Shown here piece after piece: positions 1 to 5,255 of a DNA stretch of 10,365 bases. The DNA comes from RGIG464 sp045643185 (lineage in GTDB: Bacteria > Myxococcota_A > Bradymonadia > UBA4248). Each line of letters starts with the position of its first letter. Within the stretch, counting starts at the first letter, position 1. Below the pieces are notes generated by a model. The model ran no database searches. It was not told where the DNA came from and saw only the letters and a list, made by a program, of their open reading frames with translations. Location of the stretch: positions 1-10,365 of the forward strand of contig JAZUKH010000097.1 in assembly GCA_045643185.1 (NCBI GenBank), read 5' to 3'. Position numbers and translations under genes: made by a program.

Positions 1-94
1 CTGGCCTCGCAGCACTCCACCTTATTTAATGTGGCAATGGTGTGATTTTTTCCTAAACTATTCTGTGTTGACCAACTTTTTTATGCATTCATTC

Positions 95-179
95 GTTTTT
101 TGGCCCTGCCAGGCGAAGGGGTAGCGGCGTATTGGCGATAGCCAATAGCCGGGTAGGGGGAGACTTCCCCCTCCCAAAA
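95..179 (+). repeat. MITE-like palindromic element, copy A
   Basis: This 85-bp element has A/T-G/C ends (GTTTTTTGG at the left, CCCAAAA at the right) that are roughly inverted. The centre is a perfect 7-bp palindrome, TATTGGC-gata-GCCAATA, at 130-147. A second hairpin, GGGGGA-gact-TCCCCC, lies at 156-171. Its reverse complement matches the element at 4903-5032 almost base for base in both flanks (GGGGTAGCGGCGTATT on one side, AATAGCCGGGTAGGGGGAGAC on the other, allowing one or two changes). Only the central palindrome differs. It carries no coding potential of its own. The first 94 bases of the window, to its left, show no feature I can support. Confidence 0.75.
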
Positions 180-198
180 TTCACACGCAAGGCGCATG

Positions 199-234
199 AA
201 AAAAGCCGCGAGTTCGATGAACGAATCGCGGCTT
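199..234 (-). terminator. Intrinsic terminator of the toroid-protein gene
   Basis: Read on the minus strand, the stem GCCGCGA/TCGCGGC closes an inner TTCG/CGAA stem and is followed by six T residues. It begins about 30 nt after the stop codon of the gene at 264-1145. On the other strand only a short T run follows, so it mainly serves the minus strand. Confidence 0.85.
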
Positions 235-263
235 TAACGACATTTTCGGGTTTTGATTCCGAA

Positions 264-1145
264 TTATTCGCTGACGATGCCTCGCTGCATCATGATCGCG
301 ATGGAGAGCAAGGCATTGAACGTCGCTGTGGCGCGCAATTTTTCGCCATACGCCGTCATAATACCGCCGTCTTCGCGGTTTTGAGCAGCGCCCAGCATGC
401 CATAGAGTCGAAGCAGCATATCATCGACTTCGGGATAATCCTCGAGGGCGTCGAGAATCTCAACGACGGTCGAGCAATCGTAGGGGTCGATTTTATGGCG
501 ACGAATGAACATGCCGAGGTTATCCATGGCGTCGAGCGCGATGCTGCGATCGGCGCTGGCTGTGCTGCGACCGAGCAAAAGCAGGACGGCCCAGTATGGA
601 TGCGGCGTCTCGTCGAGTGGAATCTGGGGATAATTTTGGCGAACGTAGCGAACGGCTTGAGGCCAGACATCCGACAGGCCAAGTTCGAGGCCGTAACCAG
701 CGATGCACGCCGTTTCGTAAACGCGAAACTTGGCGGGCTTATACCACTTCGGGCATTGAGGCGTCGCAATGACTTCGGGAAGCTCTTCCCAAGAGCCATC
801 AGGCTGACTCATTTGACGAATGAAGTTCGCCATTTGAGTCACTTGCGGCATTTCGAGCTGATGGTGAGAGACGAGAATACGCATCGCCTCGATGGTCGAG
901 TGAATGGAACCGATTTCGCCGGTATAATCCGGATCGATACCGCCCTTGAAACCGCCGTTGGAGGCCTGGTAGGCTTCGAGAACCTGCCAGAACTGCTCGT
1001 CATCAGCCTCCCCGCCCCAGTGAGCCATACGAATGTTGTTGACCGGATCCGGGTGTTTGGCGAGGAATTCGTAGGCGGCTTCCGCGTCAAATTTGGGAGC
1101 CGCACCATTGTCGAGAACGTCGTAAAAGGGATGTGGGTTAGCCAT
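264..1145 (-). CDS. Prenyltransferase/squalene-cyclase repeat (alpha/alpha-toroid) protein
   Basis: This is a 293-residue protein. The ATG at 1145 is chosen over an in-frame GTG at 1172 because GGTGA lies 5 nt upstream of it. The sequence has repeats typical of the alpha/alpha toroid shared by protein prenyltransferase beta subunits and squalene/hopene cyclases. These are Q60-ASNGGF followed by a GSIHSTIEAMRIL helix (79-91), then F108-I...Q114-PDGSW119, a near-perfect QW motif. A late A-x-QNREDGG motif lies near the C-terminus. I see no DxDD cyclase motif and no clear zinc-ligand set, and at 293 residues it is far shorter than a triterpene cyclase. It has no signal peptide or membrane segment, so it is probably cytosolic. 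Fold assignment is fairly secure; the substrate and reaction, if any, are unknown. It lies 79 nt after the porin gene, with which it may share a transcript. Confidence 0.8.
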   Translation of the reverse strand: MANPHPFYDVLDNGAAPKFDAEAAYEFLAKHPDPVNNIRMAHWGGEADDEQFWQVLEAYQASNGGFKGGIDPDYTGEIGSIHSTIEAMRILVSHHQLEMPQVTQMANFIRQMSQPDGSWEELPEVIATPQCPKWYKPAKFRVYETACIAGYGLELGLSDVWPQAVRYVRQNYPQIPLDETPHPYWAVLLLLGRSTASADRSIALDAMDNLGMFIRRHKIDPYDCSTVVEILDALEDYPEVDDMLLRLYGMLGAAQNREDGGIMTAYGEKLRATATFNALLSIAIMMQRGIVSE

Positions 1146-1167
1146 AATATTCACCGAAAATTGATAA

Positions 1168-1190
1168 ATCACGCGTTAAAACGCCGTGAT
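1168..1190 (-). promoter_or_regulatory. Hairpin between the porin and toroid-protein genes
   Basis: ATCACGCG (1168-1175) and CG-C-CGTGAT (1182-1190) form an 8-bp stem with one bulged base around a TTAAAA loop. It sits between the porin stop and the toroid ATG. On the minus strand only a broken T run follows (TTTATCAATTTT). It could be a weak terminator or attenuator, a processing hairpin, or a dyad operator. The sequence does not decide. Confidence 0.4.
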
Positions 1191-1224
1191 ATTACCACAC
1201 TTTGACAAATTTTAGCGTCACATT

Positions 1225-2916
1225 CTAGAGATTAAACCACCATTCCGCGGCGATGCCGAGGAAGTGCTGCACTTTATCCTGACGAAGTTTGTCGTAGGAA
1301 TTGAACATGTCGCGAGCCGCGTCATTCAGCACACTGACGGTATAGTTGAGGCGGATCTCAGGACGTGCCAGCATGCCTTCGCCGAAGCGCACGCCCGGCA
1401 AGAGCGAGAATTTGAAGACGGAAGCAAGATCCTGCGACAGCGTCTCGGGATTGAGACCATTCGCATGACGGAGCTGCTGACTGAGTTCGATGCCGGGGGC
1501 AAAATATTTGCCGATGCGGCCGGTAATGCGGACATCCCACACGCCATCGACGCCATCGTCGAAGTCTTCCTCGACGCCATCGGCGTCAGCGAAGTAACGG
1601 ACATAACCAGCGGCGAGCACATTGACGTATTTGAAATCCAAACCGGTCGAAAGACCGAAGAGGAACTGCTTGGCATCACGGGCTTTGAGATCGGCGCCAA
1701 CGCCATAAGGCACGGTCATTTCGCCGTAAGCGGCAAGACCTTCGGCGTATTTGAGGAACAAGGTCACGTAGGAATCATCAAGGAAGTTCCACATACCGAA
1801 TTCGGCACCAACGAGCCAACCGAAATCATCCGGAAGTTCCTTCACGGCCTCGGGCTGAAATTCGATGTATTCGCCAGACTTGATCGAGTGGATCTCACCA
1901 TAGGCTTTGACTTTGAACTGAATGCTGTCTTTATCGTCGATGCCGCCTGTACCAAACTGCTGTTCTGCTTTGAGTGACGCAATGAAGCGCTGACGATCGA
2001 GGTAAACGACGTCTTCCTGACCGATGAAGCGCGAGGATTCAGTCGGAATGACCTCGAGCTGATAATCGCTGTCGAGTCGATTCGTGCCGAAGTGCAGATC
2101 GACGTTCGTGCGCGTGCTGCCGTGCCAACCGATGCCGCCGCCGTATGTGTTGAGGTTATCGAGCGGCCAGAAGTCGAGCAGATAGATGTCATCACCGCGG
2201 TACATACGGGAACCAGCCCACAGCGTGAGACCATCGATCCAAAGGTTACGCGCTTCGACATAGAGGTTTCGGATCGCCAGGTTGGCATCCCAGTCGCCGT
2301 CAAAGTGGAAGAGCTTGTTGCCATCCAGGGCGAGTGTGGTCAAAACTTCGACTTCAGTACCGTCTTCGTCGCGATAGGGGGTGTAACCGAGCGTCAGTTC
2401 GACATAAGTCCCTTCATCGACACGCGGTCTGGGCGACACGATGGAGATCTGACGACCGGACGAAAGATCAGCCGGATTCATCGACGGCTGAACGCGACCA
2501 TAGGAACCAAATCGGAAGCGATCATTGATGTAATTCAGCACCTTGTCAGCGGTCGAATCACCATCGCCTGACACACTGTCCGTTTTTGCCGAAAGAACGT
2601 CGGCACCACTGGGGATCGCCCAAGGCTGGTCGGCATTCGGGGTGCTTTGAATGACCGTGTTATTCGCGGACGCAGCCTGAACTTCACGAGGCTGGGCTTC
2701 CGATTCAGAAACAGAAACGTCCGACGTGCTATCCGACGCAGCGTCAGACGCATCTATCGTTGATTCAGCCTGATCTTCCGACGCCGATTCATTAGATTCT
2801 GCGGCAATTTGATCATTCTGAGCCTCGGCCGGCGTTTCGACCGCATCCTGGGCATAAACCTGTTGGGCCAGGCATGTACAGGCCACGAACATCGACAAAA
2901 CTAGCGATTTGCGCAT
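1225..2916 (-). CDS. LamB-like carbohydrate porin, outer membrane
   Basis: This is a 563-residue outer-membrane beta-barrel protein. The ATG at 2916 follows AAGGAG at good spacing; an upstream in-frame TTG is unlikely. Residues 1-22 are a signal peptide (MRKSLVLSMFVACTCLAQQ, then VYA before QD). About 55 residues of acidic Ser/Ala/Asp/Glu-rich linker follow. From there the sequence looks like the maltoporin/carbohydrate-porin family: FRFGSYGRVQPS near the barrel start, then NLYVEARNLWIDGLTLWAG, RMYRGDDIYLLDF and NTYGGGIGW, which match the LamB pattern of an aromatic 'WAG-x-RxYxR-x-D' segment followed by 'iDFy'. The protein ends WWFNL, an aromatic end typical of barrels though not with a terminal Phe. 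It probably admits sugars or oligosaccharides by passive diffusion; the specificity cannot be read. No transporter or glycoside hydrolase lies next to it. The acidic N-terminal linker is unusual for classical LamB. Confidence 0.85.
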   Translation of the reverse strand: MRKSLVLSMFVACTCLAQQVYAQDAVETPAEAQNDQIAAESNESASEDQAESTIDASDAASDSTSDVSVSESEAQPREVQAASANNTVIQSTPNADQPWAIPSGADVLSAKTDSVSGDGDSTADKVLNYINDRFRFGSYGRVQPSMNPADLSSGRQISIVSPRPRVDEGTYVELTLGYTPYRDEDGTEVEVLTTLALDGNKLFHFDGDWDANLAIRNLYVEARNLWIDGLTLWAGSRMYRGDDIYLLDFWPLDNLNTYGGGIGWHGSTRTNVDLHFGTNRLDSDYQLEVIPTESSRFIGQEDVVYLDRQRFIASLKAEQQFGTGGIDDKDSIQFKVKAYGEIHSIKSGEYIEFQPEAVKELPDDFGWLVGAEFGMWNFLDDSYVTLFLKYAEGLAAYGEMTVPYGVGADLKARDAKQFLFGLSTGLDFKYVNVLAAGYVRYFADADGVEEDFDDGVDGVWDVRITGRIGKYFAPGIELSQQLRHANGLNPETLSQDLASVFKFSLLPGVRFGEGMLARPEIRLNYTVSVLNDAARDMFNSYDKLRQDKVQHFLGIAAEWWFNL

Positions 2917-3116
2917 TATAACTCCTTCAAAATCCAAAATCAGGTGGCCAATTTTAGCCGCGATATTCTAACGCATTCTCGCTCATTTTGCACGCAAACA
3001 AACCAACGAGCTTCATTTCGTGTTACAGCTCAGCCAAGGATCACAATTTGTTTGATTTTGTTCGTTTATTCTTGAAAATTTTGTTTTGGAGCGGGCGTGA
3101 ACCTGCAACGCGCAGT

Positions 3117-3159
3117 GGGGACGGAAGAAACGCGCGGTCCGCACATCGCTACCGTCCCC
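3117..3159. repeat. Inverted repeat GGGGACGG / CCGTCCCC downstream of the GspG-like gene
   Basis: Two perfect 8-bp arms (3117-3124 and 3152-3159) flank a 27-nt GC-rich interior containing GCGCGGTCCGC. It begins 6 nt after the stop codon of the gene at 3166-3669. On the minus strand no T run follows, so it is not a standard intrinsic terminator. It may be a factor-dependent stop, an mRNA-stabilising structure or a dispersed repeat. The remaining bases up to the porin start are AT-rich and should hold the porin promoter; I see only a weak candidate -10 (TAGAAT on the minus strand). Confidence 0.5.
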
Positions 3160-3165
3160 CCTACA

Positions 3166-3669
3166 TTACTTGGCTTTGTTGACTTCTGCGACGTGGATAT
3201 CGTCTTCCGTATCGGGTTTGCCATCCTCACCGAAGGACGTGATCTCAAACGTCTGTTCATCGATATATTTGTAGTTGTAGAAATTGCCCCACGGGTCTTT
3301 GGGCCAGAACAGTCCAAATTTCGCATTCAAGCCTTTCTTTGCGTCTTCAAACGTCTTTGGGCATGCCTGATTGGCGCTGCACACGGCCATCATATAATTA
3401 TGGAGCTGATTGACGAGTTTTTTGGCCTTGCGTTCATCGGGCACGACACCGCCCGCAAATTCCTCGACCTGCGCCACATGTTCGTACTCTCCGACCTGCT
3501 GCGGCTTGGTGCCATCGTTGACGACTTCGGGCGCTTTCAGTTTAATGCCGCTGTCGCTCTCTTCTTCGACGATCACGGGGCGTTCGCCCTGACTGCGTCT
3601 TTCCGTACAACCAAACGTACAGAACAGTAATCCGGCACACGCCAGGAGCATCCAGTTTTTTGTGGTCAT
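3166..3669 (-). CDS. Predicted lipoprotein with a GspG/pseudopilin-type C-terminal domain
   Basis: This is a 167-residue protein starting at an ATG preceded by AGAGGAA. Residues 5-21 (NWMLLACAGLLFCTFGC) look like a lipoprotein signal with Cys21 as the lipidated residue, although Thr at -3 makes the lipobox weak. Residues 22-75 are a charged, probably disordered linker. Residues 80-160 resemble the globular part of type II secretion major pseudopilins. A helix (LVNQLHNYMMAV) is followed by a loop and then DPWGNFYNYKY (125-135), F-E-I-T-SFGEDGKPDTEDDI (141-158). These match the family's 'DPWGxxYxY...ySxGxDGxpgteDDI' calcium-site region. The family's prepilin motif GFTLIE is absent, so this is not a pilin subunit. 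The loop before the DPWG segment carries Cys97 and Cys103, a possible disulfide. It is more likely an envelope-anchored relative of unknown role. No other secretion gene is nearby. Confidence 0.78.
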   Translation of the reverse strand: MTTKNWMLLACAGLLFCTFGCTERRSQGERPVIVEEESDSGIKLKAPEVVNDGTKPQQVGEYEHVAQVEEFAGGVVPDERKAKKLVNQLHNYMMAVCSANQACPKTFEDAKKGLNAKFGLFWPKDPWGNFYNYKYIDEQTFEITSFGEDGKPDTEDDIHVAEVNKAK

Positions 3670-3720
3670 AAACGTTTCCTCTCTTTGTTAGTGGTCACAT
3701 CCAAGGCTGGGTGACATGAA

Positions 3721-3730
3721 CTTGGCCAAG
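3721..3730. promoter_or_regulatory. Perfect palindrome CTTGGCCAAG upstream of the GspG-like gene
   Basis: This 10-bp perfect palindrome sits directly downstream of a candidate -10 (3731-3736, minus strand) and about 52 nt upstream of the start codon. That is where an operator overlapping a transcription start would lie. A CCAAGG at 3702-3707 repeats one arm. No regulator is encoded in the window. Confidence 0.3.
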
Positions 3731-3760
3731 AGAATACTCGTTTAACGGACTGAAAGGCAA
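3731..3760 (-). promoter_or_regulatory. Candidate sigma70-type promoter of the GspG-like gene
   Basis: On the minus strand TTGCCT (3755-3760) and TATTCT (3731-3736) are 18 nt apart; each matches four of six consensus bases. The implied 5' leader is roughly 50 nt. The -35 overlaps the A/T run of the neighbouring terminator. Confidence 0.35.
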
Positions 3761-3791
3761 AAAAAAATCGCCGCAGGACGCGGCGATTTTT
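3759..3791 (-). terminator. Strong intrinsic terminator of the 111-residue protein gene
   Basis: ATCGCCGC (3767-3774) and GCGGCGAT (3780-3787) form a perfect 8-bp stem around a 5-nt loop. Minus-strand transcripts then read nine U residues. It lies 25 nt after the stop codon of the gene at 3816-4151. Five T residues on the other side could also let it work on the plus strand. Confidence 0.92.
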
Positions 3792-3815
3792 AAACATCAA
3801 AAAGGCCTGATGAAA

Positions 3816-4151
3816 TTAGGCTTTTTTGGAAAGGCTTTTATGCAGGTTAAGCAGCTGAGCAACTTTCTTGTTCATGAGGCTGGAACGATAAACGCTGTCA
3901 ACTTTGCCCGTGCATTTGATGGCGACGATCGCATCGACGAGCGCTTCTTTGCTGCCGAAAGCTTTCATCATCTCTTCATGTGCCGCATTCAATTTCAACA
4001 GCTTACGGTTGCTGAGCGTTTTGATTTTGCGCTCGAAATCAGCATCACTCAAACCTTCGGGACGTTCGACCTGACCCATCACGATCTTGGCCAAAGCTTC
4101 TTTGGATTCGAATTTTTCTTTAACAACCGCCATTGGGGACAATTTAGCCAT
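3816..4151 (-). CDS. Small basic protein with internal F-x-SKEAL duplication, unknown function
   Basis: This is a 111-residue Lys-rich helical protein with no signal peptide or membrane segment, so it is presumably cytosolic. The ATG at 4151 is preceded by GGAG about 10 nt upstream. A short motif occurs twice: FESKEALAKIV (residues 14-24) and FGSKEALVDAIV (65-76), each preceded by a Lys-containing helix, which suggests two related helical units. The middle (GLSDADFERKIKTLSNRKLLKLNAAHEEM) looks like two more helices with a turn. The basic C-terminus ends LHKSLSKKA. There is one Cys (Cys80). I do not recognise a family; a nucleic-acid-binding or scaffold role would be a guess from charge alone. 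It has its own good promoter and terminator, so it is an independent and possibly well-expressed gene. Confidence 0.75.
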   Translation of the reverse strand: MAKLSPMAVVKEKFESKEALAKIVMGQVERPEGLSDADFERKIKTLSNRKLLKLNAAHEEMMKAFGSKEALVDAIVAIKCTGKVDSVYRSSLMNKKVAQLLNLHKSLSKKA

Positions 4152-4225
4152 TTTTCTTTAACTCCAAAAATAAAGATCCTTGCCCATTACATGCCGCAAA
4201 TCCACAGCAAGAACAAGCGAGCGCG

Positions 4226-4254
4226 CGTATACGCGTATCAAGGATGTTTGTCAA
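4226..4254 (-). promoter_or_regulatory. Sigma70-type promoter of the 111-residue protein, with a palindrome over the -10
   Basis: On the minus strand a perfect TTGACA (4249-4254) is followed by a 17-nt spacer and TATACG (4226-4231). The -10 is embedded in a perfect 12-bp palindrome, CGCGTATACGCG (4224-4235), a plausible repressor site. The 5' leader would be roughly 65-70 nt. Confidence 0.65.
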
Positions 4255-4276
4255 CGATTATTTTAACTTTCCGAAA

Positions 4277-4315
4277 TTCTGACCTTCGACTGACAAAGGC
4301 GAGCGAAGGCCAGAA
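4277..4315 (-). terminator. Probable terminator of the Pro/Asn-rich lipoprotein gene
   Basis: In the minus-strand transcript UUCUGGCCUUCG pairs with CGAAGGUCAGAA, a 12-bp stem with one G-U pair and a 15-nt loop. It starts about 18 nt after the stop codon at 4333. The following U run is short (UUUCGG), so termination may be moderate. The strong promoter of the next gene lies just beyond it. Confidence 0.5.
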
Positions 4316-4332
4316 GCGGAAAAACCAACCTA

Positions 4333-4788
4333 TTAACGGCAAACGCCCTGTGAACGGACGGTCGCACCCTCACATTTTTGATGGTTGGGGCAGTCCGAAT
4401 CCTTGTAGCATTTGACATTGATGTTCGACACGTTATTGTTAGGCGCATTCGACGGCTTCGCGCCATTCGGCGGATTACCGGGCGTGCCGTTCTGCGGCGG
4501 CTGACTCATACCGGGCTTGCCGTTCTGCGGCGGCGTCATGCCAGGCTTGCCATTCGGCGGCGGCGGATTGTTGCCGTAATTAACATAGCCGTAATGGCTC
4601 GTGCCCGGCTTCGAGTATCGATTGCCATAAGGCGCCGGACGGTCTTTATAGTAGTGCACATGGTGCGGCTCAACGTACATGTCGCGCTTACTGTTCGCGC
4701 TCGAAAGCGGCTGGCTGTACGTCGAAACACACGCTGTAAACAAAAAACAGCAACCGACGGCCAACAGCATTGAAAATAGATGTTTCAT
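4333..4788 (-). CDS. Small Pro/Asn/Gly-rich lipoprotein with a C-terminal four-Cys motif
   Basis: This is a 151-residue protein with its ATG preceded by GAGGAGA at good spacing. Residues 1-20 form a lipoprotein signal ending LFTAC, with Cys20 lipidated; Val at +2 gives no inner-membrane retention signal by the E. coli rule. Residues 30-70 are rich in Tyr, His and Pro. Residues 75-118 are low-complexity, with near-tandem copies of QNGKPGM and PPQNG that are probably disordered and extended. The C-terminus has Cys127, Cys133, Cys139 and Cys150 in the pattern C-x5-C-x5-C-x10-C with DSDCPNHQKC. This resembles the 'C-x-x-D-x-DC-x-x-x-x-x-C' motif seen in many secreted myxobacterial-type proteins, likely two disulfides. 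The design suggests a short disulfide-bonded head on a flexible outer-membrane tether. The function is unknown. Confidence 0.75.
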   Translation of the reverse strand: MKHLFSMLLAVGCCFLFTACVSTYSQPLSSANSKRDMYVEPHHVHYYKDRPAPYGNRYSKPGTSHYGYVNYGNNPPPPNGKPGMTPPQNGKPGMSQPPQNGTPGNPPNGAKPSNAPNNNVSNINVKCYKDSDCPNHQKCEGATVRSQGVCR

Positions 4789-4837
4789 AAGTCATCTCCT
4801 CGAATTAGTGCCAAAAGGCAAAATCAACTCAATGTCG

Positions 4838-4859
4838 TTGAATTTCTTCAAAAATTCAA
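4838..4859. promoter_or_regulatory. 8-bp inverted repeat upstream of the Pro/Asn-rich lipoprotein
   Basis: TTGAATTT and AAATTCAA are perfect arms separated by 6 nt, about 50 nt upstream of the start codon at 4788. This is a possible operator, but the region is AT-rich and such dyads can arise by chance. I could not find a convincing -35/-10 pair here. Confidence 0.25.
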
Positions 4860-4902
4860 GACTTTACGCAAAATTAAACGCATAAATCTCATTTTTCATT
4901 CT

Positions 4903-5032
4903 GTTTTGTGGGGGGAAGTCTCCCCCTACGCGGCTATTTCCACCATCTCCCAGCAGAGACGCACTTTTTGCGTCTCTCCTGTGGGACATGGAAATACGCC
5001 GCTACCCCCTCGCCCTGCGGGCCCCAAAAAAC
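4903..5032 (-). repeat. MITE-like palindromic element, copy B, with a nested hairpin
   Basis: This 130-bp element is inverted relative to the one at 95-179. Its ends, GTTTTGTGGGG and CCCCAAAAAAC, are imperfect inverted repeats. The flanks (GGGGGAAGTCTCCCCCTAC and AATACGCCGCTACCCC) match copy A. The centre is different and longer: three nested stems, TATTTCCA/TGGAAATA (4935-4942 and 4989-4996), TCCCA/TGGGA, and AGAGACGCA-ctttt-TGCGTCTCT (4955-4977). It sits in the 467-bp gene-free stretch between the divergent genes starting at 4788 and 5256. Open frames across it have no ribosome site or family resemblance. Confidence 0.8.
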
Positions 5033-5183
5033 CACTCGCCCCACAGATCACGCCTACCGACAACGAAGGCTCGACACGACGAGTTGTCGAACATGACTGC
5101 ACACATCAACGAGATCGCGCCACTCAGCGATGCAAATTTGATCTTCCATAGCGAAAAATCAACAAAACGCTCCCCCTATTCAT
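5033..5183. other. Non-coding spacer with no feature recognised
   Basis: Between the palindromic element and the promoter of the Met/Asn-rich gene I see no credible start with a ribosome site, no RNA gene and no strong hairpin. The direction change of the neighbouring genes makes it upstream DNA for both. Confidence 0.5.
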
Positions 5184-5222
5184 TATAATATAGCGGTTTT
5201 GATTTCTGCGGACTTGTTCCGC
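5184..5222 (+). promoter_or_regulatory. -10 box and 5' UTR hairpin of the Met/Asn-rich gene
   Basis: A perfect TATAAT (5184-5189) lies 66 nt upstream of the start codon. The best -35 (TCAACA at 5159-5164, 19-nt spacer) is weak, so the promoter may need an activator or use another sigma factor. A 5-bp hairpin, GCGGA-cttgt-TCCGC (5208-5222), falls in the leader, 22 nt before the GGAG ribosome site at 5245-5248. Confidence 0.45.
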
Positions 5223-5255
5223 CAACACAATGACCCTATTTTTTGGAGAAACTGC

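Noticed and set aside
264..1145. Squalene-hopene cyclase
   Set aside because: The QW-like repeats fit the fold, but the protein is under half the usual length and lacks the DxDD motif.
132..1205. Long plus-strand open frame (357 codons) across the first gene
   Set aside because: It is the antisense of the toroid gene, begins inside the palindromic element, has no ribosome site, and its translation shows no family features, whereas the minus frame has QW motifs, an SD site and a terminator.
1264..1977. 237-codon plus-strand frame opposite the porin
   Set aside because: Antisense shadow; the minus frame has a signal peptide, LamB motifs and a perfect AAGGAG site.
3097..3630. 177-codon plus-strand frame opposite the GspG-like gene
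   Set aside because: The translation has no recognisable motif, while the minus frame contains the DPWGN...DGKPDTEDD region.
3810..4415. 201-codon plus-strand frame spanning a terminator, a promoter and two genes
   Set aside because: It crosses well-supported regulatory sites and the antisense of two better genes.
4378..4773. Arg/Val-rich plus-strand frame opposite the Pro/Asn lipoprotein
   Set aside because: An artefact of the repetitive Pro/Gly/Asn codons on the other strand; no ribosome site.
4780..5151. Plus-strand frames across the gene-free stretch at 4789-5255
   Set aside because: They run through the palindromic element, have no ribosome site and differ in composition from the real genes.
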